From NCBI GenBank assembly GCA_036850595.1, contig CM072155.1, forward strand, positions 8,806,256 to 8,870,255: a DNA stretch of 64,000 nt, given 5' to 3'. The position numbers and the translations under genes are program-made. Shown here in pieces: positions 39,301-50,221 of this stretch (within the stretch, counting starts at the first letter, position 1; every line of letters begins with the position of its first letter). This DNA is from Rhyacichthys aspro. Taxonomy: Eukaryota; Chordata; Actinopteri; Gobiiformes; Rhyacichthyidae. The notes beneath the pieces were generated by a model. That model saw nothing but the letters and a program-made list of their open reading frames with translations. It did no database searches and was not told where the DNA came from.

Positions 39301-41110
39301 AGCAGCTTTTCTGCAGTGAGCATGAGCAGGCATCTATACAACTAATCAGTAAGTTCCAACATGTATTTTATCCAGTCTACGTCGAAAAGTAGGCATGTAC
39401 TGGACAGCTTTACACTAGTGAATTCTGATCCTCAATTTAGACATTAAAAGTTACATTTGTCATATGTTACAGGCCGGCTACATACCAAACAATTTATTTG
39501 GAAACTTGCAGTTTGAGGGTCATCTAATAACATGATGTGGTTGTTTATTGTGTACACCTGCAATGAATGACGATATCAAATTTTCGCTTGGGCATGCAGT
39601 TTTATTCTTGGACACTAATATTTGACAATTGGTGTAATGAGCTTTCACATCTCAACGCCTTCACTCTTATTCTTTCAGATGCATCTATAAACTTTTTTGC
39701 TCTTAATACTTTCAAGATAAACTGAGGACATTGCTGTTTACAACTTCCTGTTTGGATACCTCTTAAGAGCATCACTCAAATTTGTTATCATTCAAACTCA
39801 GCCAGAAAACCGCACATACAGTTCACAAACCACAGCGACTATGGGCACAAGAGAATTTGTGCTTTTATGGGGCCCTGTTGCATTCTCAGTTCCTGTTTTG
39901 CTAATACCCAGCTGTATACAGTAGACACAATACAACAGAGCGACTGGGCTCATGCCACAGACAAACCAGTTCAGTGTGATGTTGCTGTTTGAGCTTGTGT
40001 GATTTATTGTGGCTGATGATGTGTGTTGGTCTGTCATGTTTTACGCTTTTACAGTGTAGTAGTTATAAAATGTCATCACATTTTCTTTCACTGTGTGGTG
40101 GCCTTTTGTGTAGCATGGGTGTGATTTGTGCTCTCTTAAAATGACCTTTGGACATGAGAGTTATGTGAGGTTCAAGTGTTGAACACAAAAATGTCAGCTC
40201 GGAGCTGCTGACGTGGTTTAAATCTTTCTTCCTCTTTGACTTTTGGCTTATGCTTCCTCCATCTTTAGAGTTAAGGAAATCAGTTGAGTTGTTTTATAAC
40301 TTTACCATAAAGCTTTGTAAACAGAGTTAAGGGAATTAAAATGGAGAGTTTTGTTAAAAGTAAATTTTATCTTCTAAGTCTTCTTCACTACACTGTGTTG
40401 ATACACAATGGCGCTGGCAACAACCTGCATCATACTTGAGTTAATGCAGGTGCTGTGTCTATGACGTTGCACATACATACATGTCTATTCTAATTCTTAG
40501 ACAGGTTGCAGATGAGTGGAGAAAGCCTCTGGTGTTTTTCTCTTGTCCCACCGCTAACGCCCAACAGCAGTTGGTGATGAAACAGGCATGTAGCTAGATC
40601 TTTGTGGTTTCTGCAGACAAGCAAACAACGAGAGGCACAGTGCTGGTGTGGCTTTTGTTTTTACTTTTAAATGGTGGCTCAAACACAGAAGCATGAAGGT
40701 AGCAGGGTAAAGGTTTTAACATTATGACTCGTTTGTCATTGTGTTGTGTTAGCTCTGCCTCCAGTGTTCCTTCACTCCCACATGAGATATTGTCCTGTTT
40801 GGGTCTGTGCCATAAGTGTATTAAGAGAAATAATGCTCTCATGGTTTGTGCTAGATTGGATTAGCAGCATTCGACTGGGATTAGTTGTTTGCTGTGCTTG
40901 GTACAAGTAAATTGCCAGCCTACACTTTAGATAGTGTCTTGCCGTAACCATTGCTAAGGGTCCGGCCAGACTTGGTCAAAAATCAAAGTTTCCATATAAT
41001 ATACATCCGATATCAAGCCAACCAAAAACCAAAAGGACAGCTGCCATTAGGTTATTTTATGTCTGTGTCATCTCTTACTCATGGGCTCTTTTTTTTGGCA
41101 TTAGAACACC

Positions 41111-42577
41111 ATGGCAGAGCAGGAACCTACACCAGAGCAGCTTGCAGCGATTGCAGCAGAAAATGAGGACGAGTCTTCGGTCAACTACAAGCCCCCAGCC
41201 CAGAAGAGTCTAAAGGAGATCCAGGAGTTGGACGCGGACGATGAAAGCCTTCGCAAGTACAAGGAGGCACTACTGGGCAATGCCGCTGAAGTTGTCTCAG
41301 GTTAGTGAGCTGTCAACAATATCATACTGTACAATTAAAAGCAAGAAATAAAATGTGTGGTGTGAGTTTTGGTGAAGGGTTGGACTGATATGTTGAATTG
41401 AACATGAGATTTGTCTTCTGTTTGTTACAGATCCAAAAGTCCCAAATGTTCAGGTGACACGGATGACTCTGTTATGTGAGACTGCACCAGACCCTCTGGT
41501 CATTGACCTTCAAGGTAAGTAGAGCAAAAAGGCTTGCATTTTTCTATGTTCATCAAACTGTAGTGTTGTTGTGTACATGAAGTGAAATCAGAAAGAGACT
41601 GCATTTAGGCAGTTACACACTGAGGGTTCATTGTCTCAGAGCAACTCAGATTATCCATGTTTGCATGTGTATGAAGACCAGCAACATCATTGTCTGCCAA
41701 TTAGTACTGACATAATTGGTCTGCAAGCGGTTAATGAACCATTTCCTGAGGAGGTTTTTCCTCTGTGGTGTGACAGCTCTGCAGCAGATACAGAGCGGGA
41801 CTCACTTGTAGCAGTATGCCACCTGGTGGACACTACCTGTACTGCATCTCAGAGAAAAGCAGAATGCTGTTTTTTACCCACAGTCTTAAGTTAAGTCTCC
41901 TTATGTGGCATTTTTGTTGTTGTTCTGATCATTTACAGGAGACTTGGAAAGCTTCAGAAAGAACCCATTTGTCCTGAAGGAGGGAGTGGAATACAAGATA
42001 AAGATCAGCTTTAAGGTAAAGAAAAGCTATTCACACTAGAACATGGAAAACTTTACATTTGCTGTTGTGAACTTTTGGGGCTTTGCTTGAGTTTTCACTC
42101 TTTGTTGCAGGTGAACAAAGAAATTGTGTCCGGTCTTAAGTACACTCAGCAAACATTCAGAAAAGGAGTAAAAGGTAAGAGGATCTCATTTGAATCCATT
42201 AATAATTGAACAGTTAAAAAGCCTCTACTTCTTCCTTGATCACAGATTATTTATGAGGAAATTTGTATTATTGAGGAGATATGTATTCTAAAATGATGCA
42301 TAAATTGTGTGTTTTATATTGAAGCCATTGGTGAGTGCATTAATGTCTCTTTGTCTCCTCCCTCTGTTGTGTAGTTGATAAATCAGATTACATGGTTGGC
42401 AGCTATGGGCCCAGGCCAACCGAAGAATATGATTTTGTCACTCCCCTGGAGGAGGCGCCTAAAGGAATGCTGGCTCGTGGCACCTACAATATCAAGTCTA
42501 AGTTCACCGACGATGACAAACATGATCACCTCTCCTGGGAGTGGAGCCTCGCTATCAAGAAAGACTGGAAAGACTGA
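41111..42577 (+). CDS. arhgdia: Rho GDP-dissociation inhibitor alpha
   Basis: Cytosolic chaperone that extracts prenylated Rho, Rac and Cdc42 from membranes and blocks GDP release. Coding exons 41111-41300, 41431-41514, 41939-42015, 42111-42174 and 42375-42577 encode 205 residues; human has 204. The acidic N-terminal regulatory arm (MAEQEPTPEQLAAIAAENED) and YKPPAQKSLKEIQELD helix are present. The immunoglobulin-like GDI fold then runs from about residue 70 to the end, including GVEYKIKISFKVNKEIVSG, LKYTQQTFRKGVKVDK, DYMVGSYGPR, ARGTYNIKSKFTDDD and the closing SWEWSLAIKKDWKD. Human ARHGDIA and ALYREF are also neighbours. The acidic N-terminus and SYGPR context favour alpha over beta or gamma. 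Confidence 0.96.
41816..41829 (-). promoter_or_regulatory. CTCF-like core in arhgdia intron 3
   Basis: The minus strand reads CCACCAGGTGGCAT, which fits every position of the recalled CTCF core CCASYAGRKGGCR. It lies between coding exons 41431-41514 and 41939-42015. The motif alone does not show occupancy. Confidence 0.35.
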
Positions 42578-43837
42578 TTTCCCTCCCTCATCGTCTTATT
42601 GACCTCCTTTTCCTATTTTGTTTTTCCCTTTTCCTGCTGTCACTCCATCATTCCTGTTCAGAGCCATTTCTGGATTGTGCGTTAATTTACACTTTTGCTC
42701 TCTCCGTCCATCAACCTGTGCCTACAGTTAGCTTCTCTTCTTCATTATTTCAAGTCACTGGATCATTCCATGTATTTACCTCCCATTCTTTCAATTTGCC
42801 TCAAAAAATGTCAAAATTGGAGAAAGCAAATAATGTGCACAATCCAGATTTTGTGATAATGCTTTGTAAGTAAAACCTTTACTAATGAACAGTTTTTTCT
42901 GCCCCTCAGCGCTTAAGTCTTTCCATGCTGCTTCTATTTTTTCACGTTTTTTATGGTTACCGTGATCTGCCTTAAAAAGAGTATTGTACAGGAAGCAGTA
43001 ATGCTGTGTAAGTGTGGCCACTGTACGGTCATTTAGCAATCAATCCTGGACACAGCCCTTCTAAAGGTTTAGAGCAGATTATTTGTAACAGGGTCTTGGT
43101 AAATCATTTGGAATACAAACAGATGGATTTACGAATCATTTACCACTCTTAAAAAAATCTGCTGTGTGAAGACATTACCTCTGACCATTTGCTTTAGATG
43201 GGCCTGTCCTCTTCTGATCAGGGTATTTGCAGTTATTAAAGCAGCCTTGTGGCCTTAACATGAACCATTGTCTTGAGGATGTAATAGATAACGTAGCTGA
43301 GCCTGCCTTTACATTATATTTGCCTGTTTCTAACATGAGCCTGTTTTCAACGATTGGGAAAATAGGACATTTTCATTACCACCTTTTGAGATTTGTAAAG
43401 ACCATTTCATGTACTGTATAGGATCATGTGAGCTCAATTAGCAAAATTAGTTAATCACACATAGCTGTACTCAATATTGTATTAGTAACTCTATATGATA
43501 CGGTGGCATGTGGGTCTTACAGGAATCACATTAGACTGTTAAACCTCTCATTTTAAAATACCAGACCACTGTGCCTCTGGTCTCCTCCAGCCACATGCTG
43601 CTACTGCTGACTGTGCCAGCATCCTTCAATAGAAATGCTGTCTGTTTTGTGAATCAGAGACATCAGTCCCTTTTTTTATAGTCTGCAGTTTCCAACCAGA
43701 TCAGACAAATAAGTGTTATTTTATACACTCCAGGATAAGTGAACAACTACTTGTATATCACAGACCGATGTCTCTTGGGCTGGGTTTGACTCTGTGTGCT
43801 ACTTGTTATCTACAGTTTACTGATTTCCTGTTTTCAC

Positions 43838-43843
43838 ATTAAA
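43838..43843 (+). promoter_or_regulatory. arhgdia: arhgdia poly(A) signal
   Basis: ATTAAA about 1.26 kb past the stop, giving a 3' UTR of roughly the length known for mammalian ARHGDIA. An AATAAA at about 44,308 is an alternative that would overlap the cdr2l 3' end on the other strand. Confidence 0.5.
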
Positions 43844-43874
43844 GTGTTCAAACCAGGTCTACATGTGTAAACAT

Positions 43875-43880
43875 TTTATT
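43875..43880 (-). promoter_or_regulatory. cdr2l: Candidate cdr2l poly(A) signal
   Basis: The minus strand reads AATAAA here, about 690 bp past the cdr2l stop codon. A closer minus-strand AATAAA near 44,455 would give a much shorter 3' UTR. With the distal signal, cdr2l and arhgdia transcripts would end within a few bases of each other. Confidence 0.4.
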
Positions 43881-44572
43881 TGGTTCTCTTTCCTTTTTCT
43901 GATCAGTTTGATTCATAAAATACCCTAAAAACACTGGCAAGTAGAATTATTTTAATTAACAGGGAACAATTTCAGTAATCTATAGTCGTACAAGAACATT
44001 GTAGAAGCACAGTGAGGAATCAAAGAGACTAAATGCATGGCATCATTAAACATTTCCGTTACAGATAAAACCCGTCAGTTTATCGTCATGCTAAAAACGA
44101 GACTACGAAGGCATCTCCACCGTATTTACCTTAAGCAGAAAAGTCAGAATACACCCAAGTCAACAATCGACTGCATACTTTGGCAAGTTGGAGGACAAAA
44201 ACCATCCAAGTCACGCAACATCCAAGCATCACATACAGAAATGTTATTCTCTGTGCACCTGCATCTTAATTTCCTGTTGAAGACCAGTTTATAGCAGTGC
44301 TAGGTCAATAAATAAATAGCAAATGCTAGTAATTTCTGCATCATTTGAGAGTAGCATACCACATTTTAGATTGTCCCAAGACAGTGTAAATAACCAACAA
44401 TGTCACAGCCAGGGAGTGACAACATTTTGGCAGGTTTAATTAAATTAGTAGCTTTTATTCAGAAGGGCAAATCAAGGCATCTATCATCAACACTTTGTAT
44501 CATCTAACTGCATAACCACCCTGTGTGTGGTATAAATGTCTGTGGAGAAGACAAAACAAAGCCGTAATCAGC

Positions 44573-47500
44573 TTATTTGTTAGGTTTCCTCTTTTCTCGT
44601 CTCTTCCCTGAGTTCATGTCGCTCTTAGTTTTTTGAAGCCTGGAGAAGATCTCTTTAAAGAGGGCTTTATACTCAGGGGTGTTCTGGCTGAGGCGTTTGT
44701 CCACCTGCTCCACCTGTCTGCTGATGCCCTCCAGAGCCTCCGGAGTGGATGGTGTCTGGGGAGGCGTCGGTGGTGTGGCCCCTGAGGTGGACGGTCCTGC
44801 TGCCGCCATGCTGTACTCCTTCATGGAGGGGTCCCTGGACACGGGCCGGGACGTCTGCACCCCGGCGTGGCACAGGCTTTCCTCGTGGCGCCGGCACTTG
44901 CCCAGCAGCTCCTCGTACTTCTCCAGCAGGGCGTGGTACTGCTCGTCCACTTCCCTCAGAATGGACATGCCACGTTTGCGTACACCGTTAGCGTGCATGG
45001 CGTAGCTGCCCTGCCTCCTGCCTGAAGCGTCACGCGCTGAGATGGCGTTCAAAGCGGTGTCACTGCAGCTTTTTCGAACCGGCGCTCCCTGTTGCCCTGG
45101 CTCTCCATTGGCTCCCTCGCCTCCTTCGTCTGGCCCCGCCCCCTCGTCTGGGGTGTCTGTCTCAGGTCCACTGTTCAGCAGCGTCTCGAGTCCGTCCTCC
45201 ACACCTCCCAACAGACACGCCCGGGACTTCCTGAGCTCTTGCATCTCTTGCAGCTCTGCCTCCAGCTCCTGAACTCGCAGCTGGCAGCCCTCGGCGCCCA
45301 AGAGACGCTGCTCCAGGCGCTCGAACTCATTCAGCACAGTGGCAAACTCCCGCTGAGCACTCTCACGCTTGGACCGCTCAGTGGCCATAGCTGAGCGCAA
45401 GGACGCCACAATGTCTTTGAGGCGTTCGTTCTCCTCATCCAGAGGCCGTTTTTCTGCTAAGTCCACACTGCCTGGGTTGGCCAATAGGAACCCATCCTCG
45501 TACCTGAACAGAGACATTGGAAAAGGCTGTCATCAGGATGTGGTTTATTTTTTCAGACAGCTGCTTTCTTTTGTCACTAAAAAAAGCTTACTTTTAAGGT
45601 TTTGAAAGAAAAAAAAGTCTTGCATAATTTGTGCTCTATAAAAATAGATATACAGAGATTACATAATGTTGGCCCTTTTATACTAGGTGCTTTTCAAATT
45701 CATAACATGACTGCTGGTGTACAATGTAAAATTAATGTTGATATTGGTGATTTCCATTTCATTCCATTTTAAGTTTTGTAAGCAATTATTGTCCTACCAT
45801 TAAAACTTGCAATGTCCACCAGAGTTTTAGGCATTTTGTTTTTCAGCAAGAAATCTCTTCCTTGCAATAAAATGACCCCATAACATTTTTTATTTAATTT
45901 GGTTTAAGACATTTTTAACAAAAATATAGTACCGGGGAGCAGTGCAGAGCTCCTTGAGGCAGGGGAAGGAATGGACCGTTTTGCGTCGTTCCTTCTTCTC
46001 CCTGTGGACCCTGAGCTCCTCCAGAGTTCGTAGTTCTTCCACTCGAGTTGTCAAGCTATCCACCTGACCCTGCAGAGTCTCCATGGTACCGGTCAACCTA
46101 ATACATGCAAACATTCATACATTCAGTGCTTGGGTTACTGTTACAAAATAAAAGTTGGATAATATTTGGAGAAAACAAAGACAGCCTTCAGGGCACTAAT
46201 ATGATTTGTAGTGACCTTTGACTCCGGTAAAATGCGCTTTAGGCTTACAAATAGCTTGGCTGCTTATCATGCATGTGTGTGTATTCAGGAAATGCTTGTA
46301 TGAGGCTTTGACTGACCTGTCTATTTTCTGCTGTGAGGCCTTGCTCTCCAGCACCAGCTTCTCATTAGTGATCTCCAGTTCTCTCGCCGTCACGTCCAAC
46401 TGTTCATAAACCTTTGCATGCTGCTCATTCATTTCCCTTAGCATTTCCAGCTGTTTGGACAAATACTATAAGGAGAGACAAGTTTGATTAACACGCAAAG
46501 GCATTTTTATCTTGTAAAATATTGCTGGAATATTACTGTGGCACTTTGAAACGTTAATAATAGTAATGATATTTATTAATTTATACATTTACAAAGTGCT
46601 TAACAATAAAAATAATGTACAGTAAAACGATAAAACAGCAGCAACAAAATGAATCAACGATCAGACGGAAAAATTAGTGACAGAAATAAAAGGAGGCAAA
46701 AGGCAAACAAATCAAGCATACAGATTTAAAGGTAAATTGTGAGGAAAAAATTTGTTGTGGGTACGTTTTTAAAGATGACATAACTATAATAAATAATAAA
46801 TATAACAGAGTATGGTTTAATGTAAAAAAAAACAACAACAAAAAACACACACTGATAAATATCATAAAAAAGTCTATAAAAATAAGTTTAAAAAGACGAT
46901 ACTGATTCTGCCAGCCTTATCTCCTCAGGCAGGTCATTAAAACATTCAAAAGAGGATGGGTTTAAATCTTTGGAAATGTTAACCAAGTCAAATCAATGTA
47001 GCACTAACTCATCTGAGTGAATATTCAGCAGCTAACACAGGTGTTTACCTCTATCTCTTGCACTTGCTCCTCATTGTTGACGTACATCTGTTGAAGAGAG
47101 TCCTCTAGCTCCTTGTTGCGTTCCAGCAGCGTCTTGCCAAGCTCCGCTGCCAAGTGCAAGTCTGACGTGAGCCAAGAAAGATGGATAAAGATAAAAAAAA
47201 GGGTGAGCCATGCACTGTCTTCATCAGGGAGATTTGAGATAGTGGTTTAAGCAGTCAATACTCCATATTAAGTACAGCTTTAAACCTGTGGCATTCTGCA
47301 AAACACACAGAAGCTACCAGTGTGGCTGCTTGAGCTATACATTATTCATGTGATTTCAGTCGGAGAAGAGCGGGGAGGACAGTCCTGCTGGCTCTACATA
47401 CTTGGGATTGGGAACCCATAACAACAACAAGGCACACTGGAGGACTGGGAAAAGAGGAAGAAACACAGAGCCATTGACATGCATTACCAGGAGCACAAAC

Positions 47501-49234
47501 CCTAACACTTTTGTGGCTATATGAGGCATGAGATTAAATATAATTTGGTGCCAATCCATTTTTCAATTGTACACAATCCCTCTTTTTAATCAAGTGTGTT
47601 TGCTAATTAGCTCACACTGTGCACGTCTCTGCTGCTCCACTTGCTTCTGGAGCTGTACCAGCGAGGCTATAATTTCCTGATTCAACAATGCAGAAGTGAT
47701 AACACTGAAAGACTGGCTTTAACCAATGGGTGATAATGAGCTGATGTGCGAGCGTTTTCACCCCAGGTCCCACACAGTCACAGCGCTGTTTTGTTCCTGA
47801 GGGAGTCGACACGTGCCCAGTCTTAGTTATGTAATCTGAGGCTGATTTATTCCTTTCTACGTTGTTTTTTTTTTTTTTGGAGAAGCAGGCTGTGGAGAGA
47901 TACAACACAAAATCTCTTTACATCTCTGAATCTTTTTGTGTATTATATAAACATCACATCATCAACACACCATCTGCCTTGTCACATCATACTGTATGTT
48001 AACCAGGTCAAAATGAACACAGTCACCAAAGGGCAGGAAGAGAGAAGTTGTATAACAGCATCATTTATGGGACATGCATGACTTGGAGCACATGTGTCTT
48101 CTTGAGTTTTTTGTTTTTGTTTTTTTTTGGACCACACTCATGGTTGTTCTGACCCCAGACCTTTGATTCTCTGATCCCAACCACGGAGGTCTCATCTGGG
48201 GCTCCCTAATCAGATCAGATCAGGCCAGAGCTTAATGACTTGGACACAGAAATACAGAAAACAGCAGAATGCACCTGTCTCTCATCTGTCTGGCCATGTC
48301 GGTGCAATGATGAAGAGGCACAAAGCTGCTTTACTTCTCTGGGTCAGCAGGTAATCAGGAGACGGCTGCAGGAGGGTGGGGTGATACTAAGGCCACAGCC
48401 AATAGTGCACTTGCCTTGCCTTCTCTCTCAGTTTCTTTCTATAGGGTCAGCGTATTATCAAAACAGAAAACAACACGTTTCGTTCTATGCCTTTAAGCTG
48501 CATTTGACAGTAAGTCTATCTTCAAAGAGAAAATCAATACTGTCCACTTTGCCTCTACATTTGTTACATTTGAAGGCTGGGGGGCGGTTCAGCTCTGGCG
48601 CCTCATCATTTTTAACATACACACAATGGGACATAACTGTAGGTTAGGTATTAAAGGTTATATTTTCAACTTACTCTTAAAGAAAGGTGTGTCCAAACTA
48701 AGGGTTGTTGTGGGAAGACAAAGAAGAAGTACTAATGTTTTTTGACAAATATTATAATATCAAAATTGTATCTTTCTAGTTTATCAAAAAGGTCCAGGTC
48801 TAAATGGAGCTACCTGAACCACTGCAGGACAGGGAGTGCTGCTGGGATGTAGCATAGAGTAAGATAGAGCCTATTCTAGGAACACTGCTGACAAGATCAA
48901 AATAATTGGCAGAGGAAGAGAGCTGAGATGAAGGACAACTCAGGATTCAGTGAGTGCAGATATAGGCAGAGACGTGGGCTCTCACATTTTGCACTATGTG
49001 TGCAATCAAGCATGAAATTTACATCAGATACAGCTGCACTCCTCCTGTACAAAGCCATTGCTTGTGATATAGAAGGCTAATATAAGGGATGGCCATTGTT
49101 ACATCCAGTCCAAACCATCTTTTACTCAATCTAAGCTTGGAAAATGAAGTCTCACCTTGCTCCAAGTCTCGCTGGTCGTACCACGGTTCATCTTCCTCCG
49201 TCTCAAACTCCTCCATCCTTCCCGCACGGAGCAT
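44573..49234 (-). CDS. cdr2l: Cerebellar degeneration-related protein 2-like
   Basis: Cytoplasmic coiled-coil protein of the CDR2 family, known as the Yo paraneoplastic antigen and, as I recall, ribosome-associated. Coding exons, 5' to 3' on minus: 49234-49156, 47161-47049, 46465-46317, 46097-45933, 45503-44573. They give 478 residues; human has 465. The start (MLRAGRMEEFETEEDEPWYD) matches the family. Conserved blocks follow: DLHLAAELGKTLLERNKELE, MNEQHAKVYEQLDVTAREL, CLKELCTAPR, VRKSCSDTALNAI, RKRGMSILREVDEQYHALLE and YKALFKEIFSRLQKTKSDMN. Most of residues 30-190 and 215-270 are heptad-rich coiled coil. Ser-Asp-Thr and RKRG spacing and the DLHLAAE start favour cdr2l over paralogue cdr2. It is tail to tail with arhgdia. 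Confidence 0.94.
46545..46985. repeat. Interspersed repeat relic in cdr2l intron 2
   Basis: The stretch begins with TTTACAAAGTGCTTAACAAT, continues through A-rich sequence and a TACGTTTTTAAAGATGACAT segment, and ends with CAGCCTTATCTCCTCAGGCA and GTCATTAAAACATT. I recall this order of blocks from a dispersed repeat common in teleost introns. Copies are old, with no terminal structure visible, so borders and class are uncertain. Confidence 0.4.
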
Positions 49235-49490
49235 CGATGCTGGTCAACTTCTCACCGGCGGCGACGTGATCTGCTAATTCACGGATGAGGGTGATGGCCG
49301 GAAGTGACAACACACAACAACGGCGCTGTCTCCCTAACAGAGTGTGTAACCCTTTGAGACAAATGACTAAGGAGGATCAAATCTCTGCACCTGCTCAGCG
49401 AACCATCTAATGTTGCAAGGAGCACGGTGTCATCTTTCTGTGGAGCAGTTCAATTCTAAAAAAGGGAGGATGATAAGCCTGCTCTGTAAC
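49235..49490 (-). promoter_or_regulatory. cdr2l: cdr2l promoter region
   Basis: A CCGGAAGTG (ETS/GABP type) at 49,298-49,306 lies about 65 bp upstream of the ATG in a CpG-containing stretch without a TATA box. This fits a TATA-less promoter with a short 5' UTR. The start site is not determinable from sequence. Confidence 0.4.
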
Positions 49491-49713
49491 GGAGGAGAGC
49501 CCCACGTTTCCTCCGTTTGCCTCCGGTGTCTTTGATGTGCCTTATCGCCGCTCAGTGGTCGACTGCTGACGCTGCGTTCAAGTGTTGTAGTAAACCTTAA
49601 TGACCAACGATATTGTAGCTTGGTCCTGAAGTAAAATTAAACCGGAACAACATTTTTTCCACCTTAAGTACAATACCGTTGAAGTTATTTGTGTTAGCTT
49701 ACTTACTAGCAAA
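49491..49713. repeat. Flanking duplication, copy A (upstream of cdr2l)
   Basis: This segment starts GGAGGAGAGCCCCACGTTTC and ends in GCTTACTTACTAGCAAA. It recurs in the same orientation, diverged, at 52,679-52,854. The two copies bracket the minisatellite. Copy A contains about 35 bp (CTTATCGCCGCTCAGTGG and following) missing from copy B. Confidence 0.9.
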
Positions 49714-50221
49714 TATGAAAACATTTACATCATACTATTTATTTTTTAATGTGCATATAACGATATATATGACTAGCATGTGTAGGCTAATCCTCAGTTT
49801 TAACTAACGACAGTGTCAAACATGCAAACTGATTTACTACAGAAGAACTTAAACGCACCACAACTACAGATGACGTCACCGTTTATCAAAAAGCGTCCCG
49901 TCGCCGACGTCTCTGCTTTTGCATTTTCACCTTTTAAAATAAATTGCACTGCCAGTTTATAAATTAATAAAGGGAAACTTCACTTGACTGGTAAAAAAAA
50001 AGGTAACATTTAAGAATATGTAATTATTAACAAGGTTTTTGTATTTAAGTAAATATCCTAATCAGGGACATTTGGTGAGCCCCTTATGTGTTTGAGGCTA
50101 TAATAACATATTGTTAAAAATATCTTTAAATGTATATTTTATGTTTATACATCTTGTGGGTGATTTTACATGATAATATTTATAGTTTTGATGGCACTAA
50201 TATTTCAAAAACACCAGAAAT
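49714..50221. other. AT-rich spacer before the minisatellite
   Basis: No gene or recognisable element. The stretch is AT-rich, and the short open frames in it lack features. Confidence 0.5.

Noticed and set aside
44679..45394. Long plus-strand frames opposite the last cdr2l exon
   Set aside because: They are antisense shadows of GC-rich coding sequence. The minus-strand frame has clear cdr2l homology and splice sites.
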